DNA of 64,000 nt from Bdellovibrionales bacterium (GTDB taxonomy: Bacteria; Bdellovibrionota; Bdellovibrionia; Bdellovibrionales; UBA1609). The DNA is taken from contig JAHDFM010000010.1 in NCBI GenBank assembly GCA_020628165.1, positions 2,183 to 66,182 on the forward strand, given 5' to 3'. Both the position numbers and the translations under genes were made by a program. The notes beneath the pieces were generated by a model, which worked only from the letters and a program-made list of their open reading frames with translations, ran no database searches and was not told the DNA's origin. Within the stretch, counting starts at the first letter, position 1, and each line of letters starts with the position of its first letter. This document shows, piece after piece, positions 34,625-42,712 of the stretch.

Positions 34625-35497
34625 TCAAGGCTGTGGGCTAAACGCTCGCAATAATGTTTCCCGTAGATCTTTAATAAACAGTTTTTCAGACTGTGTCTTA
34701 AGAGTGTCAAACCGGTAAACCAAACATATCTCATCATTAAAAAACGGATAGTTATCAACCGCAACAAGTGCTTTTTTAGTAGAGTCTGTTGCAACACGCC
34801 CAGGTAGAATCCCAACACCCACATTTTGTTCTATGAGTGAGCGAATCAACTCTAGGTTTGAGGTAGTGATGTGCTGCTTAATTTGAATGTCATTTTTTTT
34901 GAGTTTTTTAAGCATGGTTTGTGCTTGCACTAAGTTAGGGTCGTAAATAAGAACTGTCGGTTTCGTTTTATCCAGCTTTTTATGAGCCCAAAACTGAACT
35001 TTGTCAGTACACACTTTGTGAATGATTAAATCTGGATGTTTCGTCGGATTCACCACCAAACCAAAATCCACTTTAAAGCTGATCACCTGCTCTAGTACTT
35101 TGCGCGACAAATCGTGAACTAGTTTGAAATCTATATTTTTATATTTTTTAAACACAGTGGGAAGAATATAAGGAAGAGTGTAATGAGCCACAGAAATATG
35201 ACAACCAAAGGTGTAGTTGCCAGAGATGGTTTGCTCTTGTTTAAGCGTATTTGTTTTTATCTTCTCCCAACTAAGAATCAACTCACGCGAACTTTGGATA
35301 AAGCGCTCACCATTTTTAGTCAGACGTACGCCTGATTTGCTACGAATCAATAAACTGGTGCCCAAATTGTCTTCAAGGCGTTTGATCGCTAAGCTTAAAC
35401 TCGGTTGCGTGATGCCAAGTCGCTCTGCTGCTCGCGAGATATTAAGAGTGCTGGCTACTTCTGAAAAGTAGACAAGGTCAGAATAGTTGGGTCCCAT
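34625..35497 (-). CDS. LysR-family transcriptional regulator
   Basis: A 290-aa LTTR. The N-terminal winged HTH (YFSEVASTLNISRAAERLG, ITQPSLSLAIKRLEDNLG) spans residues 8-65, followed by a linker helix and a two-lobed effector domain (GNYTFGCHISVAHYTLPYI; IEQNVGVGILPGRVA). It is divergent from the intradiol dioxygenase gene with 344 bp between them, so control of that gene is a reasonable guess. No inducer can be named. Confidence 0.88.
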   Translation of the reverse strand: MGPNYSDLVYFSEVASTLNISRAAERLGITQPSLSLAIKRLEDNLGTSLLIRSKSGVRLTKNGERFIQSSRELILSWEKIKTNTLKQEQTISGNYTFGCHISVAHYTLPYILPTVFKKYKNIDFKLVHDLSRKVLEQVISFKVDFGLVVNPTKHPDLIIHKVCTDKVQFWAHKKLDKTKPTVLIYDPNLVQAQTMLKKLKKNDIQIKQHITTSNLELIRSLIEQNVGVGILPGRVATDSTKKALVAVDNYPFFNDEICLVYRFDTLKTQSEKLFIKDLRETLLRAFSPQP

Positions 35498-35841
35498 AGT
35501 GTCTCCTTGAAAACATAAGCTTAAACGAAATCATTAAGTGTTTGATCTTTTGAAGATGATAAATGAGCTAGGACCACAAGCAATGAATTAAGTATAAATT
35601 GAAACTATGACAATGATTTAGATTATTAATTATATTTATTACCAGAAAAAGGGTTTAAATGACTTATCAAAACGAGCGAGTGACCTTTTTCATACAAACT
35701 TGATTGAAATTAAAAAGGCCTAGTTTTAGCTCGTTATAGCTCATAGTTTTCGGGGGATTTCTAGGTAGCGATGAGTTGCTTTTAAAATGATAGCAACTTT
35801 TTTGATGGCATTAAAAACTAAAAAAATAGGGGGGGGAGAGA
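35498..35841. other. divergent LysR-dioxygenase intergenic region
   Basis: 344 bp, AT-rich, with no ORF. It should hold both promoters. The only distinct element is a terminator-like hairpin 40 bp before the dioxygenase start, listed separately. I could not single out a clear T-N11-A operator. Confidence 0.4.
35774..35803 (+). terminator. terminator-like hairpin in the dioxygenase leader
   Basis: AGTTGCT (35774-35780) pairs with AGCAACT (35792-35798) over an 11-nt loop, directly followed by TTTTT. It lies upstream of the GGGGGGG-rich ribosome-binding site and ATG 35842. In this position it could act as an attenuator or end an upstream transcript. Confidence 0.5.
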
Positions 35842-36489
35842 ATGAAAAGTTCTAAAAGAGACTTTTTAAAACTAGGATTAGGAGGACTTGTGGCAGGAGT
35901 TGCGACACAAGCAAGCGCTATGGTTTGTGGAGGTTTGACAGCACGCCAACCGGAAGGGCCATTTTATCCAGAAAGAGATCAACAGGACAAAGATAATGAT
36001 CTCACTCAAGTTGTTGGGCGAGGGCTCGTAGCTGAAGGTGAGGTGATATTGATACATGGGCAGGTGCAGGATCAAGACTGTAACCCTGTAGAAGGGGCCT
36101 TGGTTGAAATTTGGCAAGCTTGTCACACCGGTAAGTACAACCACTCGGCCGATCCAAACACGGCAGAGTTAGATCCAAACTTTCAGTACTGGGGGCGCGC
36201 CATAACTGACAGTGATGGCAATTATGACTTCAAAACCATTATGCCTGGTGCCTATCCTGCATCGAGGGATTGGATTAGACCATCACACATCCACTGCAAA
36301 GTTCAGAAAAGAGGGTTCATAGAGTTAACCACTCAGATGTATTTTAAAGACAGTGAACATCTTGATTCTGACAGGTTGTTTTTATCTGTGCCCGAAGAAG
36401 AAAGAGACACTTTGGTGATTGATCTAAAAAAACAAGAGGATCAAGAGCACAGACAAGGCGAGTTCAATGTCACCATAGTTAAGGTATGA
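35842..36489 (+). CDS. Tat-exported intradiol dioxygenase family protein
   Basis: A 215-aa protein with a twin-arginine-like leader (SSKRDFLKLGLGGLVAG, one Arg being Lys) and an intradiol ring-cleavage domain. The non-heme Fe(III) ligands of protocatechuate-type enzymes are all in place: Tyr99 (GKYNH), Tyr138 (PGAYP), His149 and His151 (SHIHC). The 39-residue Tyr-Tyr spacing is as in protocatechuate dioxygenase. The domain is a short single subunit with no partner. Export is unusual for catabolic dioxygenases, and no other aromatic-degradation gene is near. So the substrate is open and may be an envelope phenolic. The LysR gene is divergent. Confidence 0.85.
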   Translation: MKSSKRDFLKLGLGGLVAGVATQASAMVCGGLTARQPEGPFYPERDQQDKDNDLTQVVGRGLVAEGEVILIHGQVQDQDCNPVEGALVEIWQACHTGKYNHSADPNTAELDPNFQYWGRAITDSDGNYDFKTIMPGAYPASRDWIRPSHIHCKVQKRGFIELTTQMYFKDSEHLDSDRLFLSVPEEERDTLVIDLKKQEDQEHRQGEFNVTIVKV

Positions 36490-36521
36490 TGATTATCTTT
36501 GATATAAAATAAGGATAATTT

Positions 36522-36641
36522 CGTCATCTTGAGTAAAGCTCTGTCATCCTGAGCGAAGCGAAGGACCTAAATATGTAAGCACTTGCTTTGTGATAGGTTC
36601 TTCATTTTGCTCAGGATGACAACCCTTCTTTCAGGATGACG
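36522..36641. repeat. REP-like element, copy 4: nested long inverted repeat
   Basis: Inner arms 36543-36569 and 36594-36620 are reverse complements over about 27 bp with few mismatches (core TCCTGAGCGAAGCGAAGG, partner CTTCATTTTGCTCAGGA). Outer shorter arms (CGTCATCTTGA at 36522, TTCAGGATGACG at 36630) extend the palindrome. It fills the gap between two convergent genes, where a hairpin could end transcription from both sides. Confidence 0.85.
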
Positions 36642-36666
36642 GTACGTAACTTACAATAACACCAAC

Positions 36667-37473
36667 TTAGTAGTTGATGACTTTGCGCTTGTTGAGCGGT
36701 TGTACTGGACGGTTGTTGTGTGGGTACAATTGTCTAAATGCTAAAATCTGATCGCGCGAAAGAGTGATCGGAGTGTTGAGCACATTCCAGTGAACTCCCT
36801 CTACACAAGGTGGAGTTGTCAATGATCCAACATAGTGATAGTGAGTGTTCTTCTTAGGCAACATCTCTGCTACGTTGATTTTTTCAGTCAACACTTGTTC
36901 AATATTTTTACCTTGGGGAATGTTTCTCCATAACTTATCGACAAGTTGGTTCCTTGGGCCTTCAATAGCAAAAAAGGCAACGATAGCCACTTGTCCTGAT
37001 GAACTTTGGTGAACGTATTGGATTTCTAATGGCAATGAGTTACCAGACAAAGTGTGCTCACTGCTTGAGTGAAATGAAATACTCTTTAATTCATACTGCT
37101 CACCACGAATAGCCACATAGTTGCCTGAGGCCACATTGATCATAATGGTTGTGCCTGTATCAGTGATTTGAGCAGAGCTTGCTTTGTAATTAAAATTAAT
37201 ATCTGGTGAACCTTGTGGGCGCGACCAAACTAAATTAATTGGCGATTGGGACAAACCATTTTTACACAAACCATAATCGGGAGAAAGATCGCCCCAGTTA
37301 TTCGGTGAGTGAATCCCATCGTAGCCCCATGCAGAAGAAACATTGGCCTGCACCGCTGGTGTCGCTTGAGGTTGCATGATTTTTGGAGGCATGTTTGCGT
37401 CCTCTTTAGGAGGAAGAGAACAGGCCATTAAGAAAACACAAAGTGGATAAACTAATTTATTTAATTGAAACAT
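36667..37473 (-). CDS. alpha-carbonic anhydrase-like lipoprotein lacking two zinc ligands
   Basis: A 268-aa protein with a lipoprotein signal (LMACS, Cys18) and a full alpha-carbonic anhydrase domain (GLSQSPINL, SEHTLSGNSLPLEI, SLTTPPCVEGVHWNVL). The three zinc His of the family (94, 96, 119 in human CA II) align to Ser133, His135 and Gln152, so two are lost. The gate Glu (SEH) and the Thr of TTPPC remain. This is the state of the carbonic-anhydrase-related proteins, which do not hydrate CO2. I infer a non-catalytic binding role in the periplasm. The substituted codons are clear in the DNA. Confidence 0.88.
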   Translation of the reverse strand: MFQLNKLVYPLCVFLMACSLPPKEDANMPPKIMQPQATPAVQANVSSAWGYDGIHSPNNWGDLSPDYGLCKNGLSQSPINLVWSRPQGSPDINFNYKASSAQITDTGTTIMINVASGNYVAIRGEQYELKSISFHSSSEHTLSGNSLPLEIQYVHQSSSGQVAIVAFFAIEGPRNQLVDKLWRNIPQGKNIEQVLTEKINVAEMLPKKNTHYHYVGSLTTPPCVEGVHWNVLNTPITLSRDQILAFRQLYPHNNRPVQPLNKRKVINY

Positions 37474-37613
37474 GATACACCATCCTTAAGTATCTAATAT
37501 AAATGAAGTTATTTTAGTTTAAAGGCTATTGTGAGCTTGTCAAAATTAAACATTGAAAGCCTGCGTCATTTTTTTACCTCAAATGCATTTTAGGCTAGTA
37601 TGTCGACTTCAAT

Positions 37614-38633
37614 TTGGAGGCTAAAATCAAAGGTTCAAAATCTTCAGGAGCAAAGGTCGTGCTCTCAGCCCTTTTCGCCAATGGGACCATTTGTATTGCT
37701 AAATTTGGTGCTTGGCTCGTTACACCCAGCCCATCCATGCTTGCAGAAGCCATTCACTCACTTGCTGACACCTGCAATCAAGTTCTTCTATTTATAGGGC
37801 TGCGCCAAAGTCAGAACGTACCCACAAAAGAACACCCATGGGGTTACGGGAATGCCCGCTATTTATGGAACCTAATTTCTGCAACTGGGATTTTCTTTAT
37901 TGGTTTTGGTTTCACTACCTACCATGGCTTTAACAGTCTCTTTAATTTAAGACCTTATGATAATACAGAAAACTTGTTGTTGCCGATTTGTATACTCTTG
38001 TTTTCTTTTGTTCTCGAAGCGTGGGTTCTTTTCTTAGCTTTTAAGGATGTGAAAAAGAAAAAGGGCAAAAAAAGTTTTGTGGAGTACATCAAAAAGGGGG
38101 ATGACCCAACGACAGTGGCCGTTCTGTTAGAAGACGGAATCGCAGTTCTTGGGGTGAGCCTAGCTTTAACTGGTATCTGGCTCTCAAAGATCTTACAAAC
38201 CAATTTACCTGATGCCATTACTTCGATATTTATTGGTTGTTTGCTCGGTGTTCTTGCTTACACTTTGATTCGCTCGAATGCACGTATTTTAATGGGAGCT
38301 TCTGCAAACCCAGAAGTAGAAGAAAATATAAAAAATTATCTAGCATCTTACAATGGCATAGATAAAGTGGTGACCTTTAAAACTGAAATTTTGGGTCCAG
38401 CAAGGCTTCGTTTGGCTGCTGAAATTGAGTTTCATGGAGAGGTTCTCATTAATAGAGAACAAATAGTCAAAGATGCTGAGAAAATACGTAGTGGTGAGGA
38501 AGACCCAATACCAATTCTGATGGACACCTCGGAGCGCATGGTAAGAACCTTAGGCAAAGTAATCAACGAGCTTGAGGCGGAGCTCAAAAACAAATTTCCA
38601 CAGCTCGACATCATAGAATTAGAAGTGAACTGA
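37614..38633 (+). CDS. cation diffusion facilitator family transporter (ZnT9-like)
   Basis: A 339-aa inner-membrane protein with about six transmembrane helices, and the CDF metal-site residues in AEAIHSLADTCNQ (HxxxD, helix 2) and LLEDGIAVLG (Glu/Asp, helix 5). It exchanges divalent cations such as Zn or Mn for protons. The cytoplasmic C-terminal domain is about 100 residues. The start is uncertain: TTG 37614 has no good ribosome-binding site, whereas GGAGG (37616-37620) stands 5 bases before an in-frame ATC at 37626. No metal regulator is nearby. Confidence 0.85.
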   Translation: MEAKIKGSKSSGAKVVLSALFANGTICIAKFGAWLVTPSPSMLAEAIHSLADTCNQVLLFIGLRQSQNVPTKEHPWGYGNARYLWNLISATGIFFIGFGFTTYHGFNSLFNLRPYDNTENLLLPICILLFSFVLEAWVLFLAFKDVKKKKGKKSFVEYIKKGDDPTTVAVLLEDGIAVLGVSLALTGIWLSKILQTNLPDAITSIFIGCLLGVLAYTLIRSNARILMGASANPEVEENIKNYLASYNGIDKVVTFKTEILGPARLRLAAEIEFHGEVLINREQIVKDAEKIRSGEEDPIPILMDTSERMVRTLGKVINELEAELKNKFPQLDIIELEVN

Positions 38634-38813
38634 TTAATAGCTTTGCTTGTTAGCTGCGTAAGCGTGTGTCATTAGTATTTATTATGTTCTGAGAAATATC
38701 CCCTTATTTTTGCAATTAAAAATTCATTAGGAAAGTTTCATAAAGACCTTTCGACCATATAAATGTATTAATGAGAGCATTCATTGAGACGAACATTCAT
38801 GAAGGGGGATATA

Positions 38814-39875
38814 TTGAAATCTTTAAAATCATTATTTTTAATCGTAACAATTTTATTATTTAGTTTTTCATATGCGGAACGAACTTCGCGCACGCTTCAG
38901 CATGATGAAGTGATCGAATTTGTTAGAGGTAATACCATTCAGTTTCCAAAAGGATCTGTCTTAGATTATTTAGACGGAGTCTTACTCAACGTTATGGTCA
39001 ATGGGTCTTACTTAGAGGAGTCTCAATGGGAAACAGCTAGTGGTGATATTTACCCAATATATTGTGGCCCAGTGCCAGGAAGTTTGCGACCAGGCTCAGT
39101 TGCTGGTTCAAAAAGTGCTCCCTTAGTTTGGTTTCATCCGAACGGTGAATATTATCGAGGGTGTCATGTTTTAACTACTATTGATTTAGCAAGCACCAAC
39201 TATCAATTAAAAACAGGTGTAGGATCAGACCTTGCTTTGTACGACGACGGTTCTATCGAATACGTGAGCTCAATTTACGATGGACGTATTTTAATGCACA
39301 ATCAGTGGCTTGAGCTAGAACCAAGGTCTGAGTTTTATAGATATAAAAATTCTAAGCTCAAATTCTTCCGACCAAAATTTAATGAAACACTCTCTGCCAA
39401 AACCAAATACGGAGTTATTAATTTTAAACAAGTTCAAGATAAAAAAAGACCAGTCACTTGGACGTTTCATGAAAAAGACGAACATGTTCGCAGTGCTATC
39501 ATTGGTCAAAAGCTTCCGCTCAAAAATTTTGAGTTAAATCCAGGCGATGGAGTCACCTTTGCTATTTGTGAAGGCGGCCAAGAATCTGGTCAGTTTGGTG
39601 AGTATAGATATTGTGAGACATCTGATACTGTTCCTTATATAGACACTGTCAATTTAAGCAAAGCCACAACCATTCAAACAAAAAACAATAACCTGATAAA
39701 AACAAGGTTTGTCTCATTCACTCAAGAGGGGCACTTGTTCAAATTAATATTAGATGAAGATTTAAAGTTCACAAATAAAGAAGGAAAAATAATTCCACTT
39801 GAAGCAGGGGATTTTGTTTACCTCAGCAAGGATCTTGAAATCATAGATTATATTTTACGACTTAAACGTTTCTAA
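38814..39875 (+). CDS. secreted protein of unknown function
   Basis: I do not recognise this family. With the TTG start at 38814 (AAGGGGG five bases before it) the product is 353 aa and opens with a clean signal peptide (LKSLKSLFLIVTILLFSFSYA). ATG 38799 would add five residues. The body is beta-rich, with paired Cys (YCGPVPG..GCHV; AICEGG..RYCETSD) and aromatic-rich strands. No enzymatic motif is seen. It is a single gene between the CDF gene and the potassium transporter. Confidence 0.65.
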   Translation: MKSLKSLFLIVTILLFSFSYAERTSRTLQHDEVIEFVRGNTIQFPKGSVLDYLDGVLLNVMVNGSYLEESQWETASGDIYPIYCGPVPGSLRPGSVAGSKSAPLVWFHPNGEYYRGCHVLTTIDLASTNYQLKTGVGSDLALYDDGSIEYVSSIYDGRILMHNQWLELEPRSEFYRYKNSKLKFFRPKFNETLSAKTKYGVINFKQVQDKKRPVTWTFHEKDEHVRSAIIGQKLPLKNFELNPGDGVTFAICEGGQESGQFGEYRYCETSDTVPYIDTVNLSKATTIQTKNNNLIKTRFVSFTQEGHLFKLILDEDLKFTNKEGKIIPLEAGDFVYLSKDLEIIDYILRLKRF

Positions 39876-39977
39876 GTCATAAATCATTGCTGCTTAAATT
39901 GACTAACAGAGATGTTAATAACAATTTTGTAAACTATTAGTGTTTTAAGTGGCAACAATTGGGTGTATAGTTGCCTA

Positions 39978-41318
39978 ATGAGATATATTGAATACTTTCT
40001 ATTAAAGTTTGAACGACTCATTGTTCATAAGAACCCTATACATGTGTTGATATTTGGTTATTTAACTTACGTGATTTTAGGTTTGTTATTTATTTTACTA
40101 CCCTTTGCACATTTAAATAAAGTACCTTCTATTGATCACTTTTTCACTGTTGTTTCAGCTGTTTCAACAACTGGTCTTGTTTCTATTTCACCTAGTGACA
40201 ACTACAGCCTATTTGGGCAAATCGTTATTTTGATATTAATTCAAGTGGGTGGAATTGGGTATATGACATTTGGTTCTTTTATTATTTTACAAACAGGTCA
40301 TCGGTTTTCAAAAGCAAGGGAGAAGTTAACAAGGACAGCATTTCCGTTGCCGAAGTCCCTAGATGTGGTTAGTTTTTTAAGGGGAGTTATTTTTTTTACA
40401 TTTGCAGTAGAGCTCATTGGAGCTATCATTTTAGCAGGTGTTTTTTACTCTAATGGTGAGTCTAACTTTGTTTGGCTGGGAGTTTTTCACAGCATATCTG
40501 CTTTTTGCACTGCTGGATTTAGTTTGTTTAACGATAATTTTTTATCGTATAGGTTTGATAGTGTTTTTATTTTAACAATTACATTGTTATCCATATTGGG
40601 ATCTATTGGTTATATTGTTTTCCTAGATTTCTACCTAAATTTTACTAAAAAAAGAAGCGAGTTTACTTTCACTTCAAAGGTGATCTTGAAAATCACGTCT
40701 CTGTTTATACTAGTGTGTGCGGCATTAATATTTTTCTTTGAACCATCAATTTCTAGATTTTCAATGAGTGAAAAGCTAATGTTGTCTTTTTTTCAAGCTG
40801 TCAGTTCAGTGACAACCGTCGGTTTCAGCACAGTGAGCTTTTCTTCGCTCTCACCATATTTAATAACTGTTTTTTATTTTTTTATGCTATTTGGTGCATC
40901 TCCTTCTGGCACTGGAGGGGGGCTTAAATCAACGACCTTTTCTGCTCTATATGGTTTAGTGAAAAGTACGTTGCGACGAAGTTCAGTTGTTTGTTTTATG
41001 AATAGAAGAATCCCTAACAAAAGGCTGCAGCTTGCCTCTTCGTCTTTTGTTTTTTGCGTTTTATTAGTGTGGTTAAGTTTGATTTTATTATCATTCACAG
41101 AGAATATTGAGGTGGATCTGTTGCTATTTGAAGTTATTTCGGCCATTGGAACAGTCGGATTGAGTCTTGATGTTACAAATAGACTTTCTGATTTAGGTAA
41201 GCTTATAATTATTATCTTAATGATGATTGGTAGGATTGGTGTGTTAACTTTTGGTTTAGCTATTGCCACTACAGGAAATGAAGAATATGTTGAAGGTGAT
41301 AATGATTTGGTTATTTAA
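39978..41318 (+). CDS. Ktr/Trk-type potassium uptake membrane subunit
   Basis: A 446-aa protein with the four M1-P-M2 repeats of the TrkH/KtrB superfamily. The pore loops read AVSTTGLVS, AFCTAGFSL, SVTTVGFST and AIGTVGLSL, with a filter Gly in each loop, as expected for K+ selectivity. GASPSGTGGGLKSTT marks the M2 region of repeat three. The length fits KtrB better than TrkH. The cytoplasmic KtrA/TrkA ring partner is not in the window. ATG 39978 is chosen; a GTG at 39963 is in frame. Confidence 0.9.
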   Translation: MRYIEYFLLKFERLIVHKNPIHVLIFGYLTYVILGLLFILLPFAHLNKVPSIDHFFTVVSAVSTTGLVSISPSDNYSLFGQIVILILIQVGGIGYMTFGSFIILQTGHRFSKAREKLTRTAFPLPKSLDVVSFLRGVIFFTFAVELIGAIILAGVFYSNGESNFVWLGVFHSISAFCTAGFSLFNDNFLSYRFDSVFILTITLLSILGSIGYIVFLDFYLNFTKKRSEFTFTSKVILKITSLFILVCAALIFFFEPSISRFSMSEKLMLSFFQAVSSVTTVGFSTVSFSSLSPYLITVFYFFMLFGASPSGTGGGLKSTTFSALYGLVKSTLRRSSVVCFMNRRIPNKRLQLASSSFVFCVLLVWLSLILLSFTENIEVDLLLFEVISAIGTVGLSLDVTNRLSDLGKLIIIILMMIGRIGVLTFGLAIATTGNEEYVEGDNDLVI

Positions 41319-41339
41319 TTTTATTAAAAGTGATTATTT

Positions 41340-41855
41340 ATGAGAATATTATTATTTGTATTAGTATTAAGTTTAATGACTGGCTGTTTGGTAAGAAACA
41401 CAGTAGATAAGTCTAAAATACCCAAGCAGCAATCTCTTTTAAGTTTGAATGAGGTTGAAGATTATAAATTTGAGTCTTCACACACTTCTTATATTCCAAT
41501 TTATTCTGATTTAGTCTTATCTGATGAAAACTTGCACATTGCTTTGCAAAGCTTTGTGAGTATCAGGAACTTGAGCTTTGAAACACCATTTAGAATTGAT
41601 GCTCTTGAGTATTATGACACCAACGGTAAGTTTATAAAAAATTACATAGATCAGCCCATCTTTGTGAACAAGCTCGCTACCTATGAGGTTGTTGTGCCAA
41701 CCAACGATTTGGATGGTGGAGCTGGTGCGAAAATAATAATTAAATACTCTTTAATATCAAAGATTGATCAGCATCCATTAATAGAAGCTTTGTTCACAGG
41801 AATGCACGGCACGAAAGCCGTGTCTTTTTCTAGTCGATCGGTTCTTTTGAAATAG
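41340..41855 (+). CDS. lipoprotein of unknown function
   Basis: A 171-aa protein with a signal peptide and lipobox (LMTGC, Cys16), then a beta-rich domain with no recognised motif. It starts 21 bp after the potassium channel gene on the same strand, so it may share its transcript. No ribosome-binding site stands out. I do not recognise the family. Confidence 0.65.
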   Translation: MRILLFVLVLSLMTGCLVRNTVDKSKIPKQQSLLSLNEVEDYKFESSHTSYIPIYSDLVLSDENLHIALQSFVSIRNLSFETPFRIDALEYYDTNGKFIKNYIDQPIFVNKLATYEVVVPTNDLDGGAGAKIIIKYSLISKIDQHPLIEALFTGMHGTKAVSFSSRSVLLK

Positions 41856-41859
41856 CTAT

Positions 41860-42060
41860 TTATACATTAAACGTTGGGTCCCGCCCACCAAGGGCGGGGT
41901 CAACTCTTGCATTCATGACTTCTTTAAAGAAAGCTGTAGTTAAGCTGTTGCTCTTTAACTTACATTCATCTTTATTTACTTGTTTGTAGTTTTGAAGATG
42001 TAAATCATACATGCTTACAAGATTTTGCAATAGGTGTGAAATCAAGAAGAAGATGTACAT
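41860..42060 (-). CDS. possible small protein downstream of dps
   Basis: A 66-aa ORF preceded by a good AGGAG at 7-base spacing and starting 10 bp after the dps stop on the same strand. The N-terminus is hydrophobic (MYIFFLISHLLQNLV) and the rest is polar. The last 15 codons run through a GC-rich hairpin (41874-41903). I recognise no family. It is kept because of the ribosome-binding site and operon position, and it may be spurious. Confidence 0.35.
   Translation of the reverse strand: MYIFFLISHLLQNLVSMYDLHLQNYKQVNKDECKLKSNSLTTAFFKEVMNARVDPALGGRDPTFNV
41874..41903. repeat. GC-rich hairpin between convergent genes
   Basis: CCCGCCC (41880-41886) and GGGCGGG (41892-41898) with a 5-nt loop, extended outward by weaker pairs. 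It is far richer in GC than its surroundings and lacks a T-tract on either strand. Confidence 0.7.
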
Positions 42061-42070
42061 ATTATTGCTC

Positions 42071-42607
42071 CTAGTTAAGTTGTGATTTTAACATCCACGC
42101 CATATTTTCGTGTTGCTTAAGTAAGTTAATTAAAAAGTCTTCTGAGCCAGGGTCATTTTGTTCTTTTTCAATTTGTGTTAACAAAGACCTAATTTGAATT
42201 TGAATGGACTCATGATCAGACATTAAGTCAGCAAGCATTGTTGATGTCTCTGGGTATTTTCCTGGGCGTTCAAGTAATGTTGAGCCTTTTTTCATTTCAT
42301 TGAGTGTTCCAATTGGATTGCCTCCAATTTGTCGAACTCGCTCGGCAAGATCATCAACGAGCTTCAACATGTCATGATATTGGGTGTCTAAGAACTCATG
42401 AATACTATGAAACCTTGGCCCTGTAACGTTCCAGTGGTAGTTGAGGGTTTTAGTGAATAATAAAAACTCATTCGCCAGCAATGAATTAAAACGGTCGATG
42501 ACTTTAGCTCTATCGACATAAGGCGAGGCGATCACTGGTTTTAGCATTTTCTCTGGGACCCTGAATGTTTCCCTTTTTATGTTTTCTTTTGTAGCTGTGT
42601 TTTTCAT
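42071..42607 (-). CDS. dps: Dps-family DNA-binding ferritin
   Basis: A 178-aa protein with the Dps signature LNYHWNVTGPRFHSIH, and DxxAERVRQIGG following, which supply the inter-subunit ferroxidase residues (His, Asp, Glu). Dps forms dodecamers that store iron oxidised by peroxide and shield DNA. The N-terminal 25 residues are Lys/Arg-containing and could bind DNA. The divergent LysR gene and the palindrome at 42681 point to redox-type control, by analogy with OxyR-regulated dps genes. The start is preceded by AAGGAGG. Confidence 0.9.
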   Translation of the reverse strand: MKNTATKENIKRETFRVPEKMLKPVIASPYVDRAKVIDRFNSLLANEFLLFTKTLNYHWNVTGPRFHSIHEFLDTQYHDMLKLVDDLAERVRQIGGNPIGTLNEMKKGSTLLERPGKYPETSTMLADLMSDHESIQIQIRSLLTQIEKEQNDPGSEDFLINLLKQHENMAWMLKSQLN

Positions 42608-42680
42608 TTTTTATTACCTCCTTGTTGTATATTATTATTACAAATTTTATTGATAATAAAAAATTGATTGTTTCTATCTA

Positions 42681-42705
42681 TTCAATTAGATATTATCTAA
42701 CTGAA
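42681..42705. promoter_or_regulatory. 25-bp palindromic operator between dps and a LysR gene
   Basis: TTCAATTAGATA (42681-42692) and TATCTAACTGAA (42694-42705) are inverted repeats around a single T, with one mismatch in 12. A second overlapping inverted repeat, ATCTA-N6-TAGAT, covers 42676-42691. The site ends 7 bp before the LysR ATG and lies 74 bp before dps. It is most likely the binding site of the LysR protein, with autoregulation. Confidence 0.6.
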
Positions 42706-42712
42706 CAGAATT

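Noticed and set aside
36522-36641. CRISPR-like repeat pair
   Set aside because: The arms are inverted, not direct, and no regular spacer array exists.
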